In this document: positions 11,411 through 24,254 of the stretch, one piece after another
Numbering within the stretch: position 1 is the first letter of the stretch
Layout of the letters: each line of letters begins with the position of its first letter
Assembly: GCA_963978545.1 (NCBI GenBank)
Contig: OZ021732.1
Coordinates: 63,588,714 to 63,652,713 of the forward strand
Length of the DNA stretch: 64,000 nt
Source: Linyphia triangularis
Lineage: Eukaryota > Arthropoda > Arachnida > Araneae > Linyphiidae
Direction of reading: 5' to 3'
Translations under genes and position numbers: made by a program
Notes under the pieces: generated by a model
Databases searched by the model: none
What the model was told of the DNA's origin: nothing
What the model saw: only the letters and a program-made list of their open reading frames with translations

Positions 11411-14093
11411 ATGGACCAAAAGGTCAAAATTTCACATTTTTTGCTTTACTTATTTGTACATAATTTTGTTCCTAATTATCATAGAACATTTCTTTTGGTG
11501 TCAAAAAAAATCTGAATATATGGGCTTACTTATGATGTATCACTTGCACATATTTTTTTAAATTTTAATTTTAAGGTCAAACAGTTTGACCATTGACCTT
11601 CGATATCTGAAAAAGGAGTATTTTTATTTTTTTCCAAAAAAATATATTTTCTTCATACATTAATTATCTACAAGAATCTGTTGGTTTCACTGAGAAACCG
11701 CAACGGAATGCAAGTTATAAAGATAAATGTGAATCCTTATCCTTAACTTTTCATGGTATTCGCCTTTGGGTGCGAAGTAAGGATTCCCATATTCGCGAGG
11801 CGTATTGCAAAAGAATATACAAGGAACAGAATGTAAATTTCCTCGGTTTTTTTGAAAAAATTAATATTGAAAATTTAATTCTTGGATCTTTTGTTAAATG
11901 TGTTTGAGAGTTGCCATATTATATAGTTGGGATTTCCAAATGTGCTGATGCACGACCAAATAAGTGCCGTTACAGCTGGAGGTGGAACACTTAACTTTTG
12001 TGCTTATCATATTCATAGAAATGCGAAATTAATGCTGATAGGATGTCATTCGAAGGAATTAAGTGAAGCAAGTGAAACTCCATTAGATTCCTGTTAAATC
12101 TGCATATCTGCAATTGTAAGAAATTATCTTCAAACAATATATTACCTGTGGAATTGTAACAATTGTCCAAAATTCGAAAAATTTAGGAAATGTGTAGAAA
12201 AACATTTTGATAAAAAATAGGGTTATAAGAGTAAAATACAAACAGAGAAATATTTTTTACAGGTTTACCCTTGAAACTTTGTAGACCCTTTGTAATTACT
12301 TATTCATTTATTTCTGGAGAAACTTGCTGCACTTTAACGTCTTTTATGTTAAAAAGTAGTCATATTTCTTTAGTGCAAGTAAAAAATTTAAATTCAGATT
12401 CTTAACGATTTTTTCGAAAATTATTTCTTTATTATTCAAGATGCAGTTCAAGGATATATAATCTATTTCACCAAATAAAAAAAATTTAAAAAAAAAATAG
12501 AAAAGCAAGGCGAGTATGATGAAATGGTATGCATTTGATAAACTAATTTCGACGATATTTCAATGGTAATACGATATGCAAGAAAACTTGTTTCTATTTC
12601 TCGGATTTTAATTTAATTAAATAATAGGAACAAACAAATTATTCTGATTGTTTGTAACGTTCTTTAAAATATTCTCAAAATTGTATTTATGATCATTTTT
12701 CTAATTTTATAGGGAAAATCGCGATAATATGCGATAAGCAGACACTAATCTTAATAATTTTAGATCATAATTTAGATTAAAATGTATTCCTCTATTACGT
12801 AGTTAAAAGAAGATCATAAAAGAAGAAGACATATATGATAAGAGTGGACTACGCAGTTTCAATTTAAATTTATAACTTTACATACTAACCATTAAATTCA
12901 TTGGAAAACTAAACAATATGCATTTAATTCCTTGTAAATTTTTTTGTATTGAATTTTGCGAATATGATAATCTTCATTCCATAGCTTAAGTTGATTATTG
13001 GGCAAAATTAAGGATAATGTTTTGAATTTAAATTTATTAGTTACTTGATATCCCATTGACCAAATGAAATCAACAGATTTTTGTAGGGGATTAATCTACT
13101 TACTATACATTTACTAAATCCTTTGAATTTCGGACAATCGTTACAGTCTTAACAGGTAACATATTGTTTGAGAAGAATTATAAACTATTGTATATATGGA
13201 GGTTTAACATAAATCTAATGAAGTTTCAATGTCTTAACTAAATTCGTTCGAATGTCATCCTATCAGCACTAACTTCACATGTTTATGAATATGACAAGCA
13301 CACAATAAGTTTCCACTTCCCACTGTAAAGACAGTTATTTAATCGCATATCAGTAAACTTATAAATCCTAATTATAAAATATGGCAACTCTCCCACACAT
13401 TTAACAAAAGAACAAGAATTAAATTTTTATCATTTAATTCTTTTAAAAAACTAGATAATTTACATTCAGTTCCCTGTATATATTTTTGCATTAGGTTGGT
13501 TGCTTGCTTTGTACGCTCAACGACCTGTTTGTTGCACAATAGCAGTTAATCCGACCGGGACATACAGATTAACGTGGATTCCGAACCACGACAAAGATCA
13601 ATACTTAATACAGGATTCGAACGCGGCACCTTTGGCATGCGAGACCAAAGCTCTAACTCCATAGCCATCATGTGAAACTTTTGCTTAAGGTATCTAGAGT
13701 ATGGGAATATCCACTTCGAACCCATCACAGACGATTATCGTGCGAAGTTAAGGGTAAGAGTTTGCATTTAAATTTATAACTTATGATCCCATTGGGGTCC
13801 CAAAATGAAGCCAACAGATTTTTGTAGAAAATTAATGTATGGAGAAAATATATTTTTTGAAAAAAATAAAAATACCCCTTTTTAAGATATCGAAGGTCAA
13901 ATGTCGAACTGTTTGACCTTAAAATTAAAATTTAAAAAAATTGGTGCAAGGCATCATAAAAAAGCCCAAATATTCAACTTTTTTTTTTTTTTTTCCCCTT
14001 TCTTTCTTTGCATTGAAAGCAATATGTTTTATGATAATTAATGACAAAATTATGTACAAATCTGTAATGTAAGAAATTTTGACCATTTGCCAA
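11411..14093. mobile_element. 2.7-kb long-inverted-repeat (fold-back) element, degenerate
   Basis: Sequence from 11411 inward is matched by the reverse complement of sequence from 14093 inward for most of its length. Matched pairs include ggtcaaacagtttgacc (11575) with gaactgtttgacctt (13905); catcctatcagca-type blocks at about 12040 and 13255; and caaacaatat with acaattgtcc-type blocks at 12135-12175 and 13125-13165. The mirror centre is near 12750. The arms are heavily diverged and a SINE has landed in the right arm. No transposase is visible, so this looks like an old non-autonomous fold-back transposon. Confidence 0.65.
13495..13690 (-). mobile_element. tRNA-derived SINE (family 2), minus strand
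   Basis: On the minus strand it has an A-box-like gatggctatggagttaga and a B-box gttcgaatcc 60 bp further on. A tRNA-unrelated body follows (ccacgttaatctgta...) with a tail aagcaaccaacc. Its body resembles the interrupted SINE at 45862-46232. It sits inside the fold-back element, so it is younger than that element. Confidence 0.65.
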
Positions 14094-14299
14094 TTTAGAA
14101 ATATTTATATGTTTTCTTTTATAATAAATATTTCAGATAAATTAGTATTTTTTTATGGTAAAGAGGAGGGATTGTTAAGAAGAATTGTTAAGAATGATTC
14201 AAATTTCTTGAACAACTGAAAAAGAATTTTTTTGAAAAAGAAATCCTCTTTCTGCAAGGTAACTTAAACCAAAACATAAAACTTTTGCTTTAACGAAGT

Positions 14300-14343
<44 letters not shown>

Positions 14344-15028
14344 TTATTGTATATTAACTAACTTCTATTACTCATACATCAATTTAACTAAACCTTTATC
14401 ATAGTTCGTTTTATACTCTTTAGCATGATGGACAACGATTTGATAGAGACTTCACAATCAAGATGAAAGTCCAGACCCCGTACAAGATATTATTGACATT
14501 TAAACCACCTCAAAAAGTCAAGTAAGAATTACTTCGCTTATATCATTATATCGTATGTTTTGAAAGGGCAGGTATGACTTGCATTAATTTAGACAAATAG
14601 GGTTTTCAAAATTACAAGAGTGCATATTTCCTAGTACTATTTAGAAGCACTTGGATTAGAAAATAAGGGCCTTTTATATTTATGATATGGTAATAAACAA
14701 TAAGAGAGGATCTTAAGGCAACTTCTTTAAATGTGGCTTCATGAGGAACAAAACTAGAAACATTTTCAAAGATTCTTGACAAATAATACTAAATAGTTTA
14801 ACACCATCATACTGTCTATTCTCTATTGAATGCTGCTTTTGAGTATAACATTTCGAAAATAATATCCTTGCTATTATCTGATAGGTAATATCAATGAACT
14901 TCTATAACTATAAACATAGCTTAATTGTTGTTCATCCAGTTGAATTTTGCATTTTAAAGTTACTTAGAAGTGACGAAGGTATTTTTACTTATGAAGAGAA
15001 TCCATAATTGACATCAGTATAGAATCCA

Positions 15029-15080
<52 letters not shown>

Positions 15081-16615
15081 CATGCAAGAAGTACCTTAAC
15101 TCTTAAAAAGCATATCTATTGCAACTGAATCAATTGATCTTTAGTTCAAATGCATAATAATTCAATTTTTGTTACGGTATTCTTAATAGCAAACATCATT
15201 TCAATTAAGAAACGTATGCGTGAATTTGAAAGCTGATCGATATAAAGTGAACTCAATGAGTAACAACCACAAATCAAGGGATACAAATAAAAATGAGTTT
15301 TTTAAATAATGAAATATATTCAATTGGCATATTTTTAAATTGCAATAATTACATTTTTTTTAACAAAAGATCTCTGAGAGACATAACTTAGTGCTCTAAG
15401 CCCAACATAAATTCCTTTTAATCCACGATAAAATTTATAAATATAATCTTATAAATACTACCGATGCAAAATATTCGTTATACTTAAGAATAAAGGATCT
15501 TTAAATTAATTATATAGCATTAATTCTTAAGTACTGTTTTATAGTGTCGAAGCTACTAAAAAATATCCAATCACTTATATAAAAGTGCCCTTACATATAT
15601 TTACAATCTATTGTCCCCATTAAAATTCAATTTATAGTCCAGGAGCCTCGTTTTAAACTAGTAATATGCAACAATTTTCTTTTTTACTAAGAAAATAACG
15701 ATATCGTTTAGAATTAAATTGTGGAATCGTGTTTTCCATTAAAAAATATGGAAAAAGATCAAAGAGAAAGAAGATGATGAATGTGTAATTAATTTATCAA
15801 GAAAATATAGAGCAAAATATAAAGTTAATGTAATTAAACTGCTAGTTTAGTTAAGGTATCGGTACACATTGGAAATTGGGAGATTTGGTAAAAATAACCA
15901 TTTTTTGTATTTTTATGTAAAATGTTCTCGAACTTGGTTGCTTTCAAATGGTACTATCTTCGTAATGATATTCATAATGCTTTTTAAAGTTCATTTCTAT
16001 GAAATCATATTGTCTGAATAGATTACTACCGCAAACTTTAAACTCTATTTGTAAGGAGTTAGTTTTTTTTTTTTTTTTTTGTCTGTGTAAAACTATTTTC
16101 ACAAGAGATAACTTAATTTTTAATCAACCAATTAAAAAAAAAACTTTCAATGTAATTGATAGTGTATAATGTAGAGTAGAGAAACTATTCAGATATAATA
16201 CATCTATACAATAATTAAGTTTTAATTTAATTTTGAATCTTGATGTTTTCATGAAAAGTAAAATAAATGCTTTCAGAACAAGATTCTATGGAAAAAAAAA
16301 AAGGTATTTAAGCTATATTTACAATTATAGTAGGTTCCCTGTTGCAAATCATTGTTTCATGTGCAATTGAATTTTTTAATCAGGCAAATAAAATTTTAAT
16401 TAATCAATTAAATGTAATCAAATAAGAAACTTTTTTATGCAGATATGTTAGTTTTTCAACACTTGTTGAGTAGGAATAAAATTGTGAGCCTAGTTAAAAA
16501 AATTAAAGAAAAAATTCCCAATGTATATTGGTATCTTGAACCGATTATTAAGAAAGGGGTCAACTAGGAAAAATTGCAAGGTCGCGTTTCTACTCCAAAA
16601 ACATTTCTAATTTTC
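14094..16615. other. Non-coding stretch with poly-T tracts
   Basis: Long T runs at about 14303-14337 and 15033-15078 and a shorter one at 16061-16080. No gene, RNA or repeat family recognised. Confidence 0.45.
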
Positions 16616-17682
16616 TTAAGGGAGTATTCTAGTCTAGAATTTTGAAAAAAATGAAATTATTTTTTTTTCATAATTCGATAGTTTAGATATTCAAAAATAT
16701 CTCTCTGAAAGGATTTTTCAAAATTCAAATTATTTTCAAAGTTACAGCCGTTTTAGTGTCGTGGCAACTAGACCGGGTTGAGCGGACGACTGCAACAATA
16801 GACTACGGGCGGTCCTGGCTACCTGAGTATGAATAGCTTTATTTCTTTCTTGTCATATACTTTTAGTTTACTATATCAATAGTCTGAAGGTCATTGTGAC
16901 GTATTATACAAGTATCTATACTCGGATTATAAGGATTGAACGGTCTAAGGTTCGAGCTTCAGATGCTTCAAAAGAGGAAAGAACTGCTCGTTATACAGAG
17001 AGAAATGCTGAAAACAGTCAATATGAAGTAGAGGAAGGCCCAATGTATGAAGCTGGGATGGCTGATTAAGAGAATGTAAGTTATACGTACTATTTTATCA
17101 GTTACGCTGCCTGAAACTGAACGTTAAACTTTAAACGCGTTTTTCTCGAAACTACTTTTTTCGATACGGTGATGCAGATATCTTAGGTTCTAATCAGCCG
17201 ATTTACTTGAAATTTAGCATGAATATTCTTCAATTATCTCGCTTTCGCACTAACCAATAAAAATTGAAAATTTCAAATTTGTAATATTTTTAAAAAATTG
17301 GAGGAAGTTGAAAAATGAGTAAAAAATCGACTTCTATTTTTAAACAGCCGCCATTTTGTGAAGAAAAAAAAATTTCAAGTTTTGTTGGTTTGTGCGACAA
17401 TAACATTTGTACTGATCAATAATTTGGCATTGGTTTTTTTTTTCAGATGGATACAAAGGGAGAAATCCTTTTCACGAGGACACGGCCTTTTTTTTTTCTC
17501 TACTTCAAGGACTTATATCTTTTTGAAATTTTTTTTTTTTTTTAAATGTATTTTTTTGTATTCTTGAAATATCAATAAACAAATGATAAAAAATTTTATA
17601 GTAAAAATATTAACTGCTTCTTTTATATTAATTGCCAAAAAACGCTCGAAATTCAGCCCCATAGACTAGAATACCCCCATAA
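16616..17682 (+). mobile_element. Kolobok-like DNA transposon relic, about 1.06 kb
   Basis: Terminal inverted repeats GGGAGTATTCTAGTCTA (from 16620) and the reverse complement of tagactagaataccccc (to 17678). The left flank is TTAA (16616-16619) and the right flank is ATAA, one mismatch from the TTAA duplication of the Kolobok superfamily. Inside, 16932-17069 on the plus strand reads a basic tail, ERTARYTERNAENSQYEVEE then GPMYEAGMAD and a stop, which resembles the C-terminus of Kolobok-type transposases. The rest of the transposase is missing, so this is an internally deleted copy. Superfamily assignment is an inference from TSD, TIR and tail together. Confidence 0.55.
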
Positions 17683-18065
17683 GTACTACTTCTAATATTG
17701 CTGAAGCAAAATACTTTGTTTAGAATAGTGTTTTGTTATAAAGTGGTCATCAAAACATTCGTCATATCACTTGTCTTTCAGAATTGAGCAATTTTCACAA
17801 TAATCAGTTAAACTATGGCTACTGCTAGTTAGCTTAGGGCCGTTGAGGTCCTGTATTAATGATATCTTCATAAAATTTAGTATAAATAACTATTTTAAAC
17901 TATTAAAAAAATATCTATGTGAAAAAATAATCACTAGTTCACATTTTTGCCCCAAAATGGAAATATGTCACTATAAGAAACTATATGAAATTTATCTTTA
18001 CAGGCTGAACCCTATCAAGAAAGTTGTGAATGAAATTTTAGACAAAAAAGAAAGCAGTCCAATAA
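17683..18065. other. Non-coding, nothing recognised
   Basis: AT-rich. Overlapping short frames only. Confidence 0.35.
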
Positions 18066-18206
18066 CGTTTCGAATATAATTCCTATAATTGATCCCCACT
18101 GCTATAGTCTTAGTAACCCCAGGTAGCGCATCAGTATTTGTCAATACCAGAAACAGGGGTTCTGGTGGATTGAGCAATACTTCAACCCAATTTTCTAACT
18201 CGAGTT
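18066..18206 (-). pseudogene. Possible channel-like or unknown coding relic
   Basis: A minus-strand open stretch reads VEVLLNPPEPLFLVLTNTDA and then LPGVTKTIAVGINYRN. The pattern of hydrophobic, NPPE, a few polar residues and PG..KTIAV resembles the outer-domain segment of degenerin/ENaC channels. It lacks the cysteine expected next, and I see no clean splice sites. It could be an exon of a neighbouring paralogue, a relic, or unrelated. Confidence 0.25.
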
Positions 18207-18340
18207 TGTTCCAAAATAAACGATTTTTTAAAAATAAACATGTCAAAAACATCACAAAACATATTCTTTTTCCATCGTTATTTCTTATCAATAAAATATT
18301 TCAATTTTAAAATTGTGCGTTAACATTTTAAAACTTCCAC

Positions 18341-18437
18341 TATATTTTATCCAGCATTGGGTGAGATTAGCCAATACCTGTAACAACGGCAGGGACACAA
18401 CGTTCTACTTAGCCATTGACGAATGATATTGGCCACA
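18341..18437 (+). repeat. Dispersed repeat fragment, copy 2
   Basis: Plus-strand tatattttatccag and ttgggtgagattagccaata match the minus-strand fragment at 3759-3844, with the same spacing and a shared downstream tacaacgttc/cacaacgttc. Nature unknown. Confidence 0.45.
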
Positions 18438-18884
18438 TTTTGGTATTATTGACTGGATGTAGATCACATATAAATAATATGAACATCTATACTAAGTGCT
18501 ACAGGCTCCAAATGGATCTATGTAGGGGAAGTTTTATTTTGAAATTGATGGCTTTAACTTAAATACTAATTACATTTACTATTTTTAATTATGACAGCAT
18601 TTTAAAAATTGCAATTTTTATCTCTTTTTTTTTTCTAGTAAAATGTCTTTAAGAAGCATCCATAAAATAAAAGAAAAAAATGTGTGGCTAATTTTGAAAT
18701 GCTATAACAAAAAATTTAATTTATTGTTCATTCAATTTGTTTTAATCAGTACTTACACTTATTATAATACCTGGCAAAAATTACATTAGTTAAGAAGTAA
18801 AACTTCGAGAGACAATGTGTTTTGAAAATATTGCATTAAATCTATACGGTCGAATAAACTGGCGACTGCTTTTATCAGAGCTGA
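18438..18884. other. Upstream flank of the 18885 gene
   Basis: AT-rich; no exon or core promoter motif that I can defend. Confidence 0.3.
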
Positions 18885-20570
18885 ATGATTGTTTTTCTGG
18901 TTTTCTGCAGTTTGGCTTCAATGAAAGGTGAAGATCTGGAGATGGTCTCTGAAGAAATGAGTGATGTTCTCTCAAAATATGTCTTCCAGTGGAATAGTAA
19001 CAATGTCACCGTGTCGAAGAAGAATCAAAGGCTCAATTACCCACTCATCTTGGAAGTAAGGGGAGGTTTTTGTAGAGTCAATTTTTAAGAATTTTATTGC
19101 AAATTGAACCAAAATATCTTATTAATAACTTTTAATTATTTTGAACTCTTTCATTTTGAATATAGCTGAGTATAAGTTAGTTTTTTAATGGTATTATTAC
19201 TAAGAAACTATCAAAGTTCTCTATTGATATCAACTGACAGTGTACTTATTTCTTGCAACAGTTCTCAAATATACTTAACATTTAAAATCATTTAGATGAG
19301 AAAAATTAATAGATTGTTTTAAATTTAGATAATACCCAAGTACCACACTATTTTGCAAATCTACAGTACGATATACTTTAGATATCTGTTTTATCCCAAG
19401 TATATCGTCCGTTAGACAAACCAGTTGGCTTCACAGATCCAAAAACAGTTAAAAGACATTTAAGATTTGTTTATACTAATTATTTATCACAAACAGTATC
19501 GATTAAAGACGTAATATTTATTATACAAAGCTTCCGAATAAAATATCCTCAATTCAACAGTCAATCAAAAAATTCTACTTGTGATATGAAGGCAGTATTG
19601 GGCAAAATTGGCTGTTGAAATCTTAGATTTTGGGGTCAATTTTTATTTTCCGGTTCGCGGTTCCGAACTCAGAGATTCAATTGCCTGTCCACCAAGATCT
19701 CCAGACATCACTCTGCTGAGTTTTTTCTCTTGGAGTCTACTCAAGGAACATCCATAATACCGTAATGTTGAAGACCTTCGTGTCTCAATAACCGCTGCTA
19801 TTGCTTCTGGGACTATGGATAAATGCTACAACGAACACACTGGAACTGGACTACTGGTTAGATATCATCAGGGAGCCCACATGAAAGTGCACTGATTTTT
19901 TTAATAACTTTGTGAGTTCTGCTATCGAATTTTATATTTTTCTTATACTTTTTAACTTTCTATTAAGTTTAGCGGCCTCTGCAAATTAGAGATATTTGAT
20001 TCGGGCACCTTGTACTGCTAATTTCGCAAGCGTCGTACCAAATATTAAATAATGATTAAAGAGCCTGCTGTCATCCTAGAACTTGTCATAAAGTTTTAAC
20101 TCTAAGAAAGAATCGTGCCAGCTTTAAATAATTCCCAATCCAAAACCTTTCAAAATGGACTTCAAAGTTTTAAACAATATGTTATACAATGTTTTTACAT
20201 TTGCGTTATTAATAACCCACCAGTCACATTGATATCTAGTTTTGGAATTTTAATGCCTTGTATTCTAATATATGTGCCACTTCTATTTGTGAATCCAAAA
20301 GTAATTAGGGTTATTTACTGTATAAAAAAATTATTCGCTCCTTCATTTGGTTTCATATTGGATATAGACTAATAATCTAAAAGGTCAAATCTTTCTCCCA
20401 TATAGTTGCACGGCAAAGGAGTTTTAGAGTTGACATTCCAGTTGAAATTCTACAAAGCAGATGATACGGCCCACTCAGCCTGGGGCAAGTGTTTGCACCA
20501 TATTGACTACGACTGCATCTATAAAGAAGGAAGTTCTTTCATCGAAGTACTCAGTCAAGTCTACCGGTGA
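18885..20570 (+). CDS. Two-exon gene for a possible small secreted protein, function unknown
   Basis: Exon 1 (18885-19055) starts MIVFLVFCSLAS, a short hydrophobic leader followed by an acidic segment (MKGEDLEMVSEEM), and ends TTGGAA|gtaagg. Exon 2 (20406-20570) follows an acceptor (catatag) in the same phase and encodes LHGKGVLELTFQLKFYKADD, then WGKCLHHIDYDC and a stop at 20568. The predicted product is 111 residues. Coding exons are markedly less AT-rich than the flanks. An alternative reading is that the true acceptor is TTTTTCTGGTTTTCTGCAG at 18910, with exon 1 an internal exon of a longer gene; then the apparent signal peptide is an artefact. I do not recognise the family. Confidence 0.5.
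19676..19894 (+). pseudogene. Mariner-type transposase C-terminal relic (in the intron)
   Basis: The plus strand reads PPRSPDITLLSFFSWSLLKE, then VEDLRVSITAAIASGTMDKC, ending near YRLDI-like codons and a stop. This is the C-terminal third of a Tc1/mariner-superfamily transposase, around the third catalytic aspartate in SPD. Frameshifts and a premature TAA are present. It sits in the intron between the two exons of the 18885 gene. Confidence 0.65.
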
Positions 20571-22204
20571 CTACTTCTGGAGTAGGATCTATTCTTATTT
20601 CAATAGCAGTCGACGGTACACTTGTTTGAGTACCAGGTCACTAAAACAGCATTGTTTTGACATAAGTTATTGTGCTATGTCACCTTTAAGAGGAATTGGT
20701 AAACGAAGAATAACTTCAAGAACTAGGACCTCCTTAACAAAGATTTTTTTCCATATGTACAAATGAGGATATGATCTACACTGTGTAATAACTGTGTATC
20801 TACCTTGCTCAACTTTTAACATTGTTATGTAAATGTAACAAAATAATGGAGAAACGCAACATAGTTGCGTTTTAATGTAATGGTGAATAATTCAGTGCGT
20901 AATGCTGTTTAATTATATACTGAGTAGATTTCAACGTACGGTAATGTCATTATTCCAGAAAATATATACCCTACTTTCAAAATCACAATGTGTTTTAGAG
21001 TTCATAGACGCAATTGTCTCGTCATGATTTGGTTCTGCACAATTGTCACTATGAACTAGAAAAAATGCTGTCGTCAGTGGGATAACCATTTTCTGAAATT
21101 CTGACATCACTGCTTTGTTTTTATTCTCCTCATACCTACTACAAGACATAAAAAATTTTGAGAGAATGTATGTTTTTTAAGTAGAAACTATGTTAAGGAA
21201 CTATGTGCTTTTGTTGCTCAAACTTGAAAGTTCAAAGACGATTTATAGAGAATATATAGTTCATTTAGATAAATGTCAGAATTTATTTATTATTATTATT
21301 ATTTTTTAATTTTGCATTAAAAACGATTGAAATTGTGCAAGGAGAAGTGTTTTAAGTTCATTCTTTCCAACGTTAAAGGCAAAATTAGATGTACAATGCT
21401 AAGGGAAATTTTATTTCTTTTATCATAAGGATTTTCGTATTATGATAGTCTTTTTCCAAAATGAGTGATGAATTCATATTTTATATAGAGCATATAAAGT
21501 TTTATTTACATAATCTTATGTGTTACTTAAAACAATTTTTTACAATAAATTGCATAGTATGAATCCAAAATGTCTAATGAATAAAGATATTATTATGTAA
21601 TAAAAGTTGATTGATTTACCTAATTGGCACACTTCAGCTAAATAACACAATTTACTGCCCTGAGAAAATGTCTAACAATTATTTATCAGTACACTGGATT
21701 GATAGAAAATTGGATATAGGAATATCCTTTGTTTAGATTAGTTTGCCCCTTTTCTGCCCCATTAATGTATTGGATAGATTCATTTTTATAAAAACTCTCA
21801 TTCAGTCATTGACTTATCAGTAATTCTCTCACTACTCTGAAATTGGCCCCACAAATCTGAAATTCGGTTCAAATGACATGTACAACAAGTTAATCCAAAC
21901 TATATTAACTAACCCTAAGGCAGCGTTCGCCACTAACTTTTAGAGACGGGCCACATGACGTATGTTGGAACTTTGCGGGGGCAGCAGATTTATACCGAAT
22001 ACGCCAATAAATATATTGCTTTACTACATATATGTTCAATGTTAGAAATGTGATAATTACTAAAGATTTAACAATATAAAACAATTTTGAAAACTGAAAC
22101 AATTGAATTTTTTTATATTAATAAAAGAACAATTGATATTTGATTCTTGTTTCAAATAATTAAAAAAAAAAAATTTCTTTAGATTTTTCTTTACATTGTA
22201 GTCA
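20571..22204. other. 3' flank and non-coding, with a small hAT-like fragment
   Basis: Mostly AT-rich with nothing recognised. At 21920-21990 a GC-rich piece (cagcgttcgccacta, gacgggccacatgacg) resembles the end of hAT-type MITEs that contain a ggccaca block, but only one end is visible. Confidence 0.35.
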
Positions 22205-22802
22205 TATAGAAGTTAATCTTTAGTGAGAATATTACAATGTGATGTGATGTCGGGACAAGAAACGGTAGCGAAATTCGGAATTTTCTTTAATTCACATTAT
22301 CCTCATCACAGACTTGTTTCTAGAGCAACACACAGATCTTACAAAACACACATGTCCATCTATCTTAAATTCTTGATGACCACACACAACCGTTCGCAGT
22401 TTTTTAAAATGTTCTTTCATCATCTACAACACCTAACAGTCCGCTCGCTTTTTCAGTTCAATTCCTTTTTTAAACTCGGGGAAGTCCCTAAAAAAAAACA
22501 AAAAAAAACATGAGTAACAAGTATTCTTTCAAATGGATGAGCGCCATCTATTTGGAAACGGTGAAGTCATTAAAGACTTATTCCTCCCCTCATAGAGGAA
22601 AACTTTTCACGAAATTTCAGGGAAAAGTTTTCGGTGTCCTAAAAAAATACACACACAAGGCAAATACTAAATTCTCTACTGAACACTAGTGCCTGAACTA
22701 TTTCAAGATACTAACTAAATATAAAATTAATAAACATTACAATACAATTCAAATAATGAAATATAATGCAAATTTAAAGAATAATATATAAAAGAAAATT
22801 AG
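22205..22802 (-). mobile_element. 3' end of Ty3/gypsy element: polypurine tract and probable LTR remnant
   Basis: On the minus strand, downstream of the RNase H coding end, a purine tract gaggggaggaataag (about 22580-22595) is followed by sequence containing the aatagatggcgct word common at arthropod LTRs. This fits a 3' polypurine tract and LTR. No partner LTR is in the window, so the LTR limits are unknown. A 96-codon plus-strand frame here is a shadow. Confidence 0.45.
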
Positions 22803-23900
22803 AAATTTATGTACATGCACTACTGTAAGGAATACGACTGAGGCTATCGGCATTCTGATGCAATTTCCCCTTACGATGTATAACCTCATAATTAAACGGT
22901 TGCAAAGTTAAGGCCCATATCTTAAAAGTCGCAGATTTGTTCCAGTGTTCTTTTCCAACCAGACTAAAGAATTATGGTCTGTCTGTATGACAAATCTTTG
23001 CTGTCCATCAAGGTAACATCTTAGCTTTTGGATGGCATACACAATGGCGACACATTCGCGTTCTGTAGTACTATACTTTTGCTCAGAAGAAGAGAACTTC
23101 CTACTTAAGTACATGATGGGATGTTCGTTCCCGTCATCGTTAACTTGTGATAACACGATTCCAATACCAAGGTTTGATGCGTCACACTGGATGATGAAAG
23201 TCCTTGAGAAATTGGGTGCTATATAACACTGGATTACGAGAAAGTTTTTTCTTCAATTCCTCAAAGGCTTTGTCACACGCGGTATTCCATTTGATCGATG
23301 ATTTTACACACTTTCCTTTTAGAAGATCTGTCAGTGGGGCCGCAATCACAGAAAATTCTGGTATATACCTTCGATAATAACCAGCAAGTCCTGAGAACGA
23401 CCTGATTTGAGATTTGGTACAGGGCTTAGGAAAATCTTTAATGGCTTGAACCTTTAGTTCTCCAGGTGTTCTTTGACCTTGTCCAACCATATATCCTAAA
23501 TATTTAACGTGTTCTCTAGCAAATTGACACTTTGAAAGTTTGATATGCAGTTTGGTTATCTTCATCTTTTCAAATATTTCTCCTAGATGTTTTAAATGTT
23601 CTTCCCAGGTCTGAGAAAATATGGCAACATCGTCCAAATAAGGAATGGCAAATTCTTCACAGTTTTGCAACAGTCCAGCCATTAGCCGCCTAAAATAATA
23701 CGGAGCATTTTAAGACCCAAAGGTAACCTTAATGGCCTAAAGTTACCAAAACTGGTCACAAACGTAGCATATCTTTGTGCTCGTTCACTTAATGGGATCT
23801 GCCAATAACCCCTGGTCAAGTCCAACACAGTAATGTAGTTAGCTGCTGACACCTTCTCAATGAGTTGCTCAATATTTGGTATAAGGAAAAATTGTGTCCT
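22803..23900 (-). pseudogene. Ty3/gypsy reverse transcriptase - RNase H fragment
   Basis: Reading down from 23900, the minus strand encodes an RT core (LDLTRGYWQIPL, then PYLDDVAIFS with the YLDD active-site variant, then IRSFSGLAGYYRRYIPEF) and RNase H (STTERECVAIVYAIQKLRCY, QTDHNSLVWL), ending in FNYEVIHRKGKLHQNADSLS and a stop near 22805. A stop/frameshift lies near 23690 between RT halves and another near 23160. The 5' half of the element (gag, protease, start of RT) is cut off exactly where the BEL element's LTR begins at 23901. Integrase is absent between RNase H and the polypurine tract, so the copy was deleted or belongs to a lineage without it. Confidence 0.85.
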
Positions 23901-24066
23901 TGGTACATTTTATTTGAACCGTCATCTCAGCTTGAAAGGTGCGTGGTAGCAAGAAAGTTCATATGGCTACTCTCTACAGACGGTTACATTCAAGTAGAAA
24001 GAAAAAATATAAAAACCATTGCGTATAGCGCCATCTAGTGGACTGTATGATGAATATTACTGAACA
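23901..24066 (-). repeat. BEL 3' LTR (possibly truncated)
   Basis: Same 166 bp as 29487-29652. It ends just after the AATAAA polyadenylation signal. The other LTR continues 76 bp further before the primer-binding-like motif, so this copy may lack U5. Confidence 0.85.
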
Positions 24067-24085
24067 TACCGCCCCCTTGAAACCT
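24067..24085 (-). other. BEL polypurine tract
   Basis: The minus strand reads ttcaagggggcggta directly before TGTTCAG of the 3' LTR, the expected place for the plus-strand primer of reverse transcription. Confidence 0.6.
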
Positions 24086-24254
24086 CGGAGGGGGGGTTTC
24101 AACAATGCAAGAAAAAAATTATAACTAAAACTACTAAAGATAACAATATGCAAGTATATGGAAAAGATATACAGATGGAAAGATGACTCTTTACATTGCT
24201 GAAAGAAAAAAAAAATTAGTATAATTATAATTGAATTAAACATAGAAAACAAGA

